DNA from: Candidatus Accumulibacter affinis
GTDB lineage: Bacteria; Pseudomonadota; Gammaproteobacteria; Burkholderiales; Rhodocyclaceae
Length of the DNA stretch: 64,000 nucleotides
Direction: 5' to 3'
NCBI GenBank assembly: GCA_016713625.1
Contig: JADJOT010000010.1
Span: 124,001 to 188,000, forward strand
A program made the position numbers and the translations under genes. Under the pieces are notes generated by a model. It was not told where the DNA came from, did no database searches, and saw only the letters and a program-made list of their open reading frames with translations. The stretch's first letter is position 1. Every line of letters starts with the position of its first letter. Below, one piece after another: positions 42,965-56,202 of this stretch.

Positions 42965-44078
42965 CCTTGCCCCCTACGCCGTCTCGACGAGCAACTCGCG
43001 CGGCCGCATTCATCCCGACACAGAGCCCTCGCATCGCAGCGAGTTCCAGCGCGACCGGGATCGGATCGTACATTCAACCGCCTTTCGGCGTCTGGAATAC
43101 AAGACCCAGGTTTTCGTCAATCACGAAGGAGATTTGTTTCGTACCCGCTTGACGCACACGCTCGAAGTGGCGCAGATCGCGCGTGGCATTGCCCGTGAAC
43201 TGCGACTCAATGAGGATCTCGCCGAAGCCATCTCCCTGGCTCACGACCTCGGGCATACGCCTTTTGGTCACGCCGGCCAGGACGCACTCAACGAGTGCAT
43301 GCGTGAGCATGGCGGCTTCGAGCACAACCTGCAGAGTCTGCGGACGGTTGACCTGCTTGAGGAGCGCTATGCGGCGTTTGCCGGGCTCAACCTTTGTTTT
43401 GAGACCCGGGAAGGGATCATCAAGCACTGTTCGCTGGAAAACGCTCGCCAGCTTGGCGAACTCGGTGAGCGTTTCCTCAGTCGGACGCAGCCGTCACTCG
43501 AAGCGCAGATCTGCAATCTGGCCGATGAAATCGCTTACAACAATCACGATGTCGACGACGGACTGCGCGCGGGCCTGATTACGCTTGAGCAACTCGAGTC
43601 GGTCAGCCTGTTCGCGCAGCACGTTGCGGAAGTCCGGAAAGTGTATTCCGGGCTGGGTGGGCGCCGGTTGATCCACGAGACGATCAGACGCATGATCAAT
43701 ACCCTGGTTTGTGACCTGATTGAAACGACGGCCGACAATATTGCCCGGCACAGGCCAAGGGACCTCGCGGCGGCGCGCCTGGAGCCGCCGCTGGTAACGT
43801 TTTCCAGCGACTTGCAGGTCGCGCAGCGCTACATGAAGCGCTTTCTGCGAAGCCAACTCTACCAGCATTATCAGGTCCTGCGGATGGCCAACAAGGCGCA
43901 GCGCATCATCAGCGATCTGTTTTCCGCCTTCACCAGCAATCCGCGCCTGCTACCCCCGCAATACCAGACGCTGGTAGATGGCGACCAGGTGCGCAGGGTC
44001 GCCGATTACATTGCCGGGATGACCGATCGTTATGCCATCAAGGAGCATCGCCGCCTGTTTGCGGTGGGCGAGGGCTGA
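42957..44078 (+). CDS. dgt: dGTP triphosphohydrolase-like HD-domain protein
   Basis: A metal-dependent HD hydrolase that removes triphosphate from deoxynucleotides. HD motifs are complete: FRRLEYKTQVF, TRLTHTLEVAQIARG, LAHDLGHTPFGHAG and the later NLADEIAYNNHDVDDGLRAG. The ATG at 42957 (MADLAPYAV) lies in the end of aroB, giving 373 residues, typical of the type-2 dGTPase subfamily. It closes the pilMNOPQ-aroKB-dgt run. Confidence 0.93.
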   Translation: MADLAPYAVSTSNSRGRIHPDTEPSHRSEFQRDRDRIVHSTAFRRLEYKTQVFVNHEGDLFRTRLTHTLEVAQIARGIARELRLNEDLAEAISLAHDLGHTPFGHAGQDALNECMREHGGFEHNLQSLRTVDLLEERYAAFAGLNLCFETREGIIKHCSLENARQLGELGERFLSRTQPSLEAQICNLADEIAYNNHDVDDGLRAGLITLEQLESVSLFAQHVAEVRKVYSGLGGRRLIHETIRRMINTLVCDLIETTADNIARHRPRDLAAARLEPPLVTFSSDLQVAQRYMKRFLRSQLYQHYQVLRMANKAQRIISDLFSAFTSNPRLLPPQYQTLVDGDQVRRVADYIAGMTDRYAIKEHRRLFAVGEG

Positions 44079-44096
44079 GTCCTGCGGCGATGGCGC

Positions 44097-44594
44097 TTAG
44101 GGTGTAGGATACGGGGGAACAGATGGCCCCCCGGAAGGTGACGGCCAATCCTTGATGTACGCCTTGAGCAGCTTGTTTTCCATGTTGCGCTCTTCGAGAA
44201 CGGCCTTGGCAACGTCGTGAAACGAGACGATACCGACGATGGTGTCTCCTTCCATCACGGGTACGTAGCGCGTGTGCGTGTCCACCATCATTCGACGCAA
44301 CTCGTCGACATCCATGTCCGGATCGCTGGTGGGCGGGTTGGGGTCCATTGCCTCGATGACCAGGATCTCGGCAATCGGCGGCGTCGGTCCCACCCGGCGT
44401 TCGCTCTGACGTTTGGCCAGGATGGCCATCACTTCGCGGAAAGTCAGCATCCCTGCGAGCTTTCCTCCCTCCATCACAATCACCGAGCCGATGTCGTTCT
44501 CGGACATCATGATCACTGCCTCCGAGAGAGGTGAGTCGGGATGTACGGCGAACAGTGCGAAATCTTTGACCTGCAGAACTTCTTTGACCTCCAT
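44097..44594 (-). CDS. CBS-domain pair protein
   Basis: A 165-residue cytosolic protein made almost wholly of two CBS domains (about 8-60 and 80-140): ENDIGSVIVMEGGKLAGMLT and HTRYVPVMEGDTIVGIVSFH. Such stand-alone pairs bind adenosyl nucleotides and regulate partners that cannot be predicted from sequence. The C-terminus is a short Pro/Ser-rich tail. AGGGGGTGAC precedes the ATG. It converges with dgt, leaving only 18 bases between stops. Confidence 0.88.
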   Translation of the reverse strand: MEVKEVLQVKDFALFAVHPDSPLSEAVIMMSENDIGSVIVMEGGKLAGMLTFREVMAILAKRQSERRVGPTPPIAEILVIEAMDPNPPTSDPDMDVDELRRMMVDTHTRYVPVMEGDTIVGIVSFHDVAKAVLEERNMENKLLKAYIKDWPSPSGGPSVPPYPTP

Positions 44595-44648
44595 GTCACC
44601 CCCTAGAGATAGGATAGCTAGCCGATGCGCGTATTGACTTGAAGCGTG

Positions 44649-44657
44649 ATTCTAGCA
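44649..44657 (-). promoter_or_regulatory. Candidate extended -10 promoter for the CBS gene
   Basis: On the minus strand the sequence is TGCTAGAAT, an extended -10 form, about 55 bases before the CBS-protein start. The -35 position is weak (TTCGGA). Confidence 0.35.
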
Positions 44658-44687
44658 GATGTCCATCCACATCCGAAAATCGGGTGC

Positions 44688-44723
44688 AACGAACAGCGCC
44701 GACGAATGTCGGCGCTGTTCGTT
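44688..44723 (-). terminator. Strong hairpin downstream of pntB
   Basis: Perfect 16-bp arms (core CAGCGCCGAC / GTCGGCGCTG) with a four-base loop start five bases beyond the pntB stop. On the minus strand no T-run follows directly, so it may act as a transcript-stabilising or weak terminator element separating pntAB from the CBS gene. Confidence 0.6.
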
Positions 44724-44727
44724 GGGT

Positions 44728-46146
44728 TCAGCTTTTCAGGGCAACCAGCACCTCATCAAGCATCTTCTTTGCATCACCGAAGAGCATGCGGTTGTTTTCC
44801 TTGTAGAACAGCGGGTTGTCGACCCCGGCATAACCGGAGGCCATGCTGCGCTTCATCACGATCGAGGTTTTTGCCTTCCACACTTCGAGGACCGGCATGC
44901 CGGCGATCGGGCTGTTCGGGTCATCCTGTGCCCCCGGGTTGACGATGTCGTTGGCACCAATGATCATTGCGACATCGGTTTTCGGAAAATCGTCGTTCAG
45001 TTCGTCCATTTCCTGCACGATATCGTACGGGACCTTGGCTTCGGCCAGGAGCACATTCATGTGACCGGGCATGCGGCCCGCCACCGGGTGGATCCCGAAG
45101 CGAACGTTGACGCCCTTCTCGCGGAGCAGCCTGGTGATTTCGTAGACTGTGTGCTGCGCTTGCGCGACGGCCATGCCATAGCCAGGGACAATGATCACGT
45201 TCTTGGCTTCGCGGAGCAATTCGGCCGTATCCGGGGCGTCGATTGGCACCACTTCGCCCGCCGGTTGGGCACCGCCAGCGGCAGCCGCAGGCGTGCCACC
45301 GGTCGTGCCGAAGCCGCCGCCGATGACGCTGAGGAAATGGCGGTTCATTGCCGAACACATGATGTACGACAGGATCGCGCCGCTTGACCCGACCAGTGCG
45401 CCGGTGACGATCAGGAGGTCATTGGAGAGCATGAAGCCGGTGGCTGCTGCTGCCCAACCCGAGTAGCTGTTGAGCATCGAAACCACCACCGGCATGTCGG
45501 CACCACCGATGGTTATCACCATGTGAACGCCAAAGAGCAGCGCGATCACCGTCATCACCACCAGTGGCGTCATGCCGTCGCTGACCGAGTGGGCATGCAG
45601 AAACTCGCGGCCAAAGTAGATGACGACCAGCAGTCCGGCCAGGTTGATCCAGTGGCGTGCCGGCAGCAGCAGCGGGTTGCCGGAAATCTTTCCGGAGAGC
45701 TTGCCGAAAGCGATTACCGAGCCGGAGAAGGTTACCGCGCCAATCAGGATACCGAGGTAGATTTCCACCTCATGAATGGACTTTTCGGCGCCAGTCATGT
45801 GGGCGGACGCGCCCGGGTCGATGTAGTTCGCAAAACCGACCAGCATCGCGGCGAGGCCGACCATGCTGTGCATCAGCGCCACCAGTTCGGGCATCTGGGT
45901 CATCTGCACGGTGCGCGCGGCATAGACGCCAATACCGGCGCCGACCACCATCGCGCCAATGATCCACGCATAACCGCTACTGCCGACATGGGGACCAAAG
46001 ACCGTTGCCAGAACGGCGATGGACATGCCGATGATGCCGTACAGATTACCGCGTCGAGAGGTCTCCGGATTACTGAGGCCGCCGAGGCAGAGGATGAAGA
46101 GGATGGTTGCTCCGAGGTAGGAGACGGTTGCCAAGCTTTCAGACAT
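44728..46146 (-). CDS. pntB: NAD(P) transhydrogenase subunit beta
   Basis: The membrane and NADP-binding half of the proton-translocating transhydrogenase. The 472-residue protein begins with several helices (SYLGATILFILCLGGLSNP onward). The C-terminal NADP domain has VIIVPGYGMAVAQAQH and the motifs VRFGIHPVAGRMPGHMNVLL and GANDIVNPGAQDDPNSPI. ATG 46146 is chosen because GGAG lies nine bases upstream; an ATG two codons earlier is too close to it. It begins 12 bases after pntA. Confidence 0.96.
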   Translation of the reverse strand: MSESLATVSYLGATILFILCLGGLSNPETSRRGNLYGIIGMSIAVLATVFGPHVGSSGYAWIIGAMVVGAGIGVYAARTVQMTQMPELVALMHSMVGLAAMLVGFANYIDPGASAHMTGAEKSIHEVEIYLGILIGAVTFSGSVIAFGKLSGKISGNPLLLPARHWINLAGLLVVIYFGREFLHAHSVSDGMTPLVVMTVIALLFGVHMVITIGGADMPVVVSMLNSYSGWAAAATGFMLSNDLLIVTGALVGSSGAILSYIMCSAMNRHFLSVIGGGFGTTGGTPAAAAGGAQPAGEVVPIDAPDTAELLREAKNVIIVPGYGMAVAQAQHTVYEITRLLREKGVNVRFGIHPVAGRMPGHMNVLLAEAKVPYDIVQEMDELNDDFPKTDVAMIIGANDIVNPGAQDDPNSPIAGMPVLEVWKAKTSIVMKRSMASGYAGVDNPLFYKENNRMLFGDAKKMLDEVLVALKS

Positions 46147-46158
46147 GTTCATCGACTC

Positions 46159-47752
46159 CTATTTGCGGAACATAGCCAGCATGCGCTGGGTAACGGCGAA
46201 GCCACCGAACATGTTGATCGTCGCCAGCACAATGGCACCGATGGCCAGCCAGCGAATCCAGTCGTCCGGTCGATTGAGCCCGACATCCAGGGGCGGCGCA
46301 ATCTGCACCAGAGCGCCGATGGCGATGATGCTGCTGATCGCATTGGTGACGCTCATCAGCGGCGTGTGCAAGGCGGGGGTGACATTCCAGACGACCATGT
46401 AGCCGACAAAGCAGGCCAGCACGAAAACCGTGAAGTGGCCGAGGAATGCCGCTGGCGCGCCCGCCCCGATGAACCAGAAGATCAGCGCGCCCGCGGCGAA
46501 CAGCAGGCCGACGGCGGTTCCCGAAGCCGGCGCGCTGCCCTTGCCGTGCCCCCCCGACTTCTTTGCTGGGACTACCGGTTTGGCCGCGGCAGCAGGTGCG
46601 GCAGCAGGTGCGGCCGACAGCTTGGCAGCTGGCGGTGGCCAAGTGACATTGCCTTCCTTGATTACAGTCAGGCCGCGGATGGCTTCGTCGTCCATGTTGA
46701 CGTCGATGATGCCGTCCTTGGTCTTGCACAGTTCCTCGGCGAGGCGGAACAGGTTGGTGCTGTATAGCGTCGACGACTGCCGCGCCAAGCGGCTGACCAG
46801 GTCGGTGTAGCCGATGATGGTGACGTCGTTCTTCACCACCGCCTGGCCAGGCTCGGTCAGCTCGCAGTTGCCGCCCTGTTCGGCGGCCATGTCGACGATT
46901 ACGCTGCCCGCTTTCATTGAGCGCACCATCTCGGCGGTGATCAGCCTGGGCGCCGGCTTGCCAGGAATCAGCGCGGTGGTGATGATGATGTCCACCTCCC
47001 GGGCTTGCTTGGCGTACATGTCGCGCTGGGCCTTCTGAAAGCCCTCGCTCATCACCTTCGCGTAACCGCCGCCGCCGGAACCTTCTTCCTCGTAATCAAC
47101 CTTGACGAATTCACCGCCCAGCGACGCGACCTGATCGGCCACTTCGGCACGCGTGTCGTTGGCGCGAACGATGGCGCCGAGGTTGGCGGCTGTGCCAATC
47201 GCCGCCAGGCCGGCGACGCCAGCACCGGCAATGAAGACCTTGGCTGGCGGAACCTTGCCAGCCGCCGTGATCTGGCCGTTGAAGAAGCGACCGAAGGCGT
47301 TGGCGGCCTCGATGACAGCGCGGTAGCCAGCGACGCCAGCCTGGGAGGTCAACGCGTCCATCTTCTGGGCGCGCGAGCGTGCGCGGCAGCGAGTCGATGG
47401 CCAGCACGGTCGCCTTGCGCGCAGCGAGTTGCTGCAGAAGCTCGGGGTTCTGGGCCGGCCAGATGAAGCTCACCAGAGTGCCGCCTTCGCGCATCAGGCC
47501 GACTTCCTCCGACGACGGGCCGCGTACCTTGAAAACGATCTCCGAAGACGACCATAGCCTGGCCGCATCGGCGACAATCTCGGCCCCGGCAGCACGATAG
47601 GCGTCGTCCGATATGTTGGCCGCATCGCCAGCGCCCGATTCGACGGCGACAGCGAAGCCCAGCTTGATCAGCTTCTCAACGACTTCAGGTACGGTCGCAA
47701 CCCGCTTTTCCCCGGCTGCAGTCTCTCTTGGAACTCCGATTGTTAGCGGCAT
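46159..47752 (-). pseudogene. pntA: NAD(P) transhydrogenase subunit alpha, interrupted by one frameshift
   Basis: The NAD-binding subunit of the transhydrogenase. The first part reads MPLTIGVPRETAAGEKRVAT to LAIDSLPRTLAR (about residue 127). The remainder is in another frame, from QKMDALTSQAGVAGYRAV through the NAD fold FIAGAGVAGLAAIGTAANLG to membrane helices ending in VTQRMLAMFRK. Restoring two bases in the GCGCGC run near 47369-47376 joins them as TLARAQKMDAL and gives 531 residues, a normal length. An Ala/Pro/Lys-rich linker (about residues 375-415) joins the soluble and membrane parts. GGAGG precedes ATG 47752. Whether the lesion is real or a sequencing slip is undecided; pntB downstream is intact. 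Confidence 0.92.
46587..46610. repeat. Tandem 12-bp repeat in the pntA linker
   Basis: Two identical copies of CGGCAGCAGGTG lie head to tail in the part of pntA coding the Ala/Pro-rich linker. It is in frame and adds four residues per copy. Confidence 0.8.
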
Positions 47753-48388
47753 TCATTCCTCCATCACTTGTGGTGCTCGTGTTCAAAATAAGTCGGTCCG
47801 CAGGCCGCGAAATCCGCCTTCCCCCAAAAAACGCGAAATCGCCCGGATTGCATGTCGAGGCGATCAGATGTGCTCACTTCCGGCAGCCATCGCCGAAAGA
47901 ATTCCCAACGCTAGCCGGCGGAAATCCCACCGTCGGCTGCGAAATTCTGCATCACGTCAGCTTATCACAACGCTAAAGCGCACTTTACCATGACCAACCA
48001 ACGCGCGCAGTTCCAGTTCCTCTGGTAGCGCAGTGGTAAGCCGGGATAAACGACGCGAATGCCGCCGCCGGCGACTAGAACTACGGGATGCTTGGTGCCG
48101 GATAGGGCGGCATAGGGTGTTCGGCTGGCATGGAGTTTGCATCCGATGCAGATTGCGCGACTGACCGTTGGGAAAGCCGCGTGAGTGCAGGGGGCGCCTC
48201 TTTTCGGTGCCAAAGAAGTGATTGGGCGCACTCCCTTGGTGCGGCGCAACATCTTGAATGGCTGCGGTATTCAGGGTATAGTCGGCAGCCCCGAGGGAGG
48301 GATTTCGGTCGGCTTGGCGCCCGTCTTCACGGCGTTGGAGCGAGAGGTCGCCAGGGTACCGTCTTTGTTTAATGAGGATTCGAGCGTG
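47753..48388. other. 636-bp divergent intergenic region between pntA and gltB
   Basis: No supported gene. The pntA Shine-Dalgarno (GGAGG, minus strand) is at the left end and the gltB promoter near 48254-48282 at the right. On the minus strand around 47960-48060 a frame ends in LPEELELRALVGHGKVRFSV, which looks protein-like, but no start or family could be found, so it may be a degenerate gene tail. Confidence 0.5.
48254..48282 (+). promoter_or_regulatory. Sigma-70-type promoter of gltBD
   Basis: TTGAAT at 48254-48259 and TATAGT at 48277-48282 are separated by exactly 17 bases. The start of transcription should be near 48289, giving a leader of about 100 bases before gltB. Confidence 0.7.
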
Positions 48389-53065
<4,677 letters not shown>

Positions 53066-53067
53066 GC

Positions 53068-54510
53068 ATGGGTAAGCCAACGGGATTCATCGAATATCAG
53101 CGCCTGGCGGAAGTCAGTGAACCGGCCACCTCTCGCCTGCAGCATTACCGCGAGTTCGTTATGACCCTGACCGACGAGCAGGCGAGCCAGCAGGGTGCCC
53201 GGTGCATGGATTGTGGTATTCCTTTCTGCAACAGCGGTTGCCCAGTGAACAACATCATTCCCGACTGGAACGATCTTGTTTACCGTGGCAACTGGGAGCA
53301 GGCTCTGGCCGTGCTGCACTCGACCAATAATTTTCCGGATTTTACCGGCCGCATCTGTCCGGCGCCGTGCGAGGCCGCGTGCACGCTCAACATCAACACC
53401 GACCCGGTAGGCATCAAGTCGATCGAGCATGCGATCGTCGACAAGGGGTGGGAAAAGGGCTGGATCGTTCCGCAGCCGCCGAAAACCAAAACCGGCAAGA
53501 AAGTGGCCGTCGTTGGCTCTGGCCCGGCCGGCCTGGCTGCCGCACAGCAACTGGCGCGCGTCGGCCATGACGTAGTCGTTTTTGAGAAAAGTGATCGCAT
53601 CGGTGGTCTACTGCGCTACGGCATTCCCGATTTCAAGTTCGAGAAATCGCATATCGATCGCCGTATCGAGCAGATGCAGGCCGAGGGCGTCGAGTTTCGT
53701 GTCAACCAGGAAGTGGGCGGCAGCAGCGCCAACGCTGTGTCGGCAACGCGCTTGCTGGACGACTTCGACGCACTCATCGTCGCCGGTGGCGCCGAGCTGT
53801 CACGCGATCTGCCGGTGCCCGGCCGCGATCTCGACGGCGTGCATTTCGCGATGGAGTTCCTGCCGCAGCAGAACAAGGTCAATGCCGGTGAGCCGGTGCC
53901 CGCGCAGATTCTGGCTACCGGCAAGCGAGTAGTGGTGATCGGCGGCGGTGATACGGGTTCCGACTGCGTCGGTACCAGCAACCGGCATGGTGCAGCGTCG
54001 ATCACCCAGTTCGAGGTCATGCCGCAACCGCCGGAGCAGGAGAACAAGAGTCTGACCTGGCCGTATTGGCCACTGAAGCTGCGTACATCGTCGTCGCACG
54101 AAGAAGGTTGTGCGCGCGACTTCGCCGTCTCCACCAAGGAGTTCATTGGCAAAGACGGCAAGCTGACGGCCTTGAAGGTGGTGCGCGTGGACTGGAACGA
54201 AGGCCGAATGCGCGAGCTTCCGGACAGTGAGTCCGAGATCCCCGCCGACCTGGTATTGCTGGCCATGGGCTTTGTTGCACCGGTCAGGCAAGGCTTGCTG
54301 GAGCAGTTGGCGCTCGAGCTGGACGCCCGTGGCAACGTCAAGGCGACGACCGATGGTGCCGGGTGCTACGCAACGAGCGTCGCCAAAGTGTTTGCCGCAG
54401 GCGACATGCGGCGTGGCCAGTCGCTAGTGGTTTGGGCGATTCGCGAGGGTCGGCAATGCGCGCGCGAGGTGGACGCTTTCCTGATGGGTAGCTCTGATCT
54501 CCCGCGTTAA
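53068..54510 (+). CDS. gltD: Glutamate synthase (NADPH) small subunit
   Basis: Passes electrons from NADPH through FAD to GltB. The N-terminal 4Fe-4S domain has CMDCGIPFCNSGCPVNN and the later GRICPAPCEAACTL. The FAD fold is VAVVGSGPAGLAAAQQLARV and the NADPH fold VVVIGGGDTGSDCVG. The closing KVFAAGDMRRGQSLVVWAI is the usual FAD-contact motif. It is 480 residues and lies two bases after gltB with GGAGGT upstream, so it is cotranscribed. Confidence 0.97.
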   Translation: MGKPTGFIEYQRLAEVSEPATSRLQHYREFVMTLTDEQASQQGARCMDCGIPFCNSGCPVNNIIPDWNDLVYRGNWEQALAVLHSTNNFPDFTGRICPAPCEAACTLNINTDPVGIKSIEHAIVDKGWEKGWIVPQPPKTKTGKKVAVVGSGPAGLAAAQQLARVGHDVVVFEKSDRIGGLLRYGIPDFKFEKSHIDRRIEQMQAEGVEFRVNQEVGGSSANAVSATRLLDDFDALIVAGGAELSRDLPVPGRDLDGVHFAMEFLPQQNKVNAGEPVPAQILATGKRVVVIGGGDTGSDCVGTSNRHGAASITQFEVMPQPPEQENKSLTWPYWPLKLRTSSSHEEGCARDFAVSTKEFIGKDGKLTALKVVRVDWNEGRMRELPDSESEIPADLVLLAMGFVAPVRQGLLEQLALELDARGNVKATTDGAGCYATSVAKVFAAGDMRRGQSLVVWAIREGRQCAREVDAFLMGSSDLPR

Positions 54511-54842
54511 ACCTTCGATACCTGAGCACAGGCGGGTCCAGCGCTTCAATGGTGGCTACCAGCGCCAAACAGCAGCGGTGTATGCGGACGACCGAAGCGT
54601 ATCCTCGATGCGCTGCGACCGCGTTTCTTCCCGCAATGGCCATGGTCGCCACGCAGAGAGACGAAGCGTGACATTTTTCCGGTTTTTTTCCGCTGGAATC
54701 TGAAACAATAGCCAGCAGTGACGTTCGCAGCGCGAGCGAGCGCATCCTGGTCTGGCGTGTTTGCCAGTATTCTGTGGTCGAAAGAGAAAGATCTTCGGCA
54801 GCAGGAAGAAGACCAACCACAACGTTCTCCTGAGTCCCCCTC
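54511..54842. other. Intergenic region between gltD and glmU
   Basis: About 330 bases without a supported gene. A weak hairpin (CACGC/GCGTG, 54650-54670) followed by T-rich sequence could terminate gltBD. The glmU promoter must lie here, but no well-spaced hexamers stand out, and no Shine-Dalgarno precedes glmU. Confidence 0.45.
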
Positions 54843-56195
54843 ATGAATATCGTCATTCTCGCCGCCGGGCAAGGCAAGCGCATGCATTCGAATCTGCCCA
54901 AGGTGCTGCATCCCCTGGCTGGGAAGGCTTTGGTGTTGCACGTCATAGACACCGCACGCCGACTGGAGCCCGAGAGTCTGTGCCTCGTTTATGGGCACGG
55001 CGGTGACACCCTGCGGACGACCCTGGCGGCGCCGGATCTGGTGTGGGTTCTGCAGGAGCCGCAGCTCGGCACCGGGCATGCCGTGATGCAGGCTCTGCCC
55101 CACCTCGGCGCTGCCTCTACGACCTTGGTATTGTATGGCGACGTGCCCTTGATCGAGGGCGAAACGCTGCAGCAGTTGGTGCATGCCGCGCGCGATGCGC
55201 TGGCCATTCTGACCGTTGAACTTGCCGATCCCGGCGGCTACGGCCGGATCGTTCGGAACGCTGGCGGAGAGGTGGTGCGCATTGTCGAGCAGAAAGATGC
55301 CACCGCCGATGAGCGCGCGATCGCCGAAGTCAATACCGGTATCGTCGCTGTGCCAACGGCCCGCCTGGCGGCGTGGCTGGGGCAATTATCGAACCACAAC
55401 GCACAGCAGGAGTACTACCTGACCGACATCGTTGCCATGGCGGTGGCCGCTGGTGTGCCTGTGCGTACGGTGCCGGCACGCAGCGAATGGGAAGTGCTGG
55501 GGGTCAACAGCAAGGTGCAGCTGGCCCAACTCGAGCGCGTCGCGCAGCTTCGGACCGCCGATCGCCTGCTCGAACAGGGTGTTCGCCTGGCTGACCCGGC
55601 ACGCATCGACGTGCGGGGTGAACTGGTTTGTGGGCGCGATGTGTTCATCGACGTTAACTGCGTTTTCGAGGGCAAGGTGGTTCTCGAAGAAGCGGTCGAG
55701 ATCGGCCCCTCCTGCGTACTGAAGAATGCCCACATCGGCGCCGGTTCGCGTCTGGCCGCCTTCAGCCACATAGAAGATGCGATTGTCGGGCCCGCTGGGG
55801 TGATTGGGCCTTTCGCCCGCCTGCGCCCCGGGACCGAGCTCGCCGCCGGCGTACATGTCGGCAACTTTGTCGAGCTCAAGAACAGCAAGTTCGCGGCCAA
55901 ATCAAAGGCCAATCATCTGGCCTATGTGGGTGACGCGATCGTCGGCAGCCGCGTGAACATCGGTGCGGGAACGATCACCTGCAATTATGATGGGGCCAAC
56001 AAGTTCACGACCACTATCGAGGACGATGCCTTTATCGGTTCCGATACCCAGTTGGTCGCCCCGGTCACGGTTGGCCGGGGCGCTACCCTTGGCGCCGGAA
56101 CGACATTGACCAAGGACGCCCCGCCGGATACCCTGACCATCTCGCGTGCCCGGCAAATTTCCATCCCTGGCTGGAAACGGCCACAAAAGAAGTGA
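54843..56195 (+). CDS. glmU: Bifunctional GlcNAc-1-P uridyltransferase / glucosamine-1-P acetyltransferase
   Basis: Makes UDP-GlcNAc for peptidoglycan and LPS. The N-terminal pyrophosphorylase domain (about 1-225) shows VILAAGQGKRMHSNLPKVLH, QLGTGHAVMQAL and LYGDVPLI. The C-terminal left-handed beta-helix (about 245-450) carries the acetyltransferase site, with FVELKNSKFAAKSKANHLAY and GAGTITCNYDGANK. The 450-residue length is standard. It lies seven bases before glmS, the classic glmUS operon. Confidence 0.97.
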   Translation: MNIVILAAGQGKRMHSNLPKVLHPLAGKALVLHVIDTARRLEPESLCLVYGHGGDTLRTTLAAPDLVWVLQEPQLGTGHAVMQALPHLGAASTTLVLYGDVPLIEGETLQQLVHAARDALAILTVELADPGGYGRIVRNAGGEVVRIVEQKDATADERAIAEVNTGIVAVPTARLAAWLGQLSNHNAQQEYYLTDIVAMAVAAGVPVRTVPARSEWEVLGVNSKVQLAQLERVAQLRTADRLLEQGVRLADPARIDVRGELVCGRDVFIDVNCVFEGKVVLEEAVEIGPSCVLKNAHIGAGSRLAAFSHIEDAIVGPAGVIGPFARLRPGTELAAGVHVGNFVELKNSKFAAKSKANHLAYVGDAIVGSRVNIGAGTITCNYDGANKFTTTIEDDAFIGSDTQLVAPVTVGRGATLGAGTTLTKDAPPDTLTISRARQISIPGWKRPQKK

Positions 56196-56202
56196 TCTGA
56201 CC

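Noticed and set aside
48185..48388. An upstream start for gltB at 48185
   Set aside because: It would run through the promoter hexamers and lengthen the 20-residue propeptide before the catalytic cysteine beyond what is usual.
54556..54822. A minus-strand frame between gltD and glmU starting MWLVFFLLPKIFL
   Set aside because: It has a hydrophobic start but no Shine-Dalgarno, no family resemblance and composition like random GC-rich sequence.
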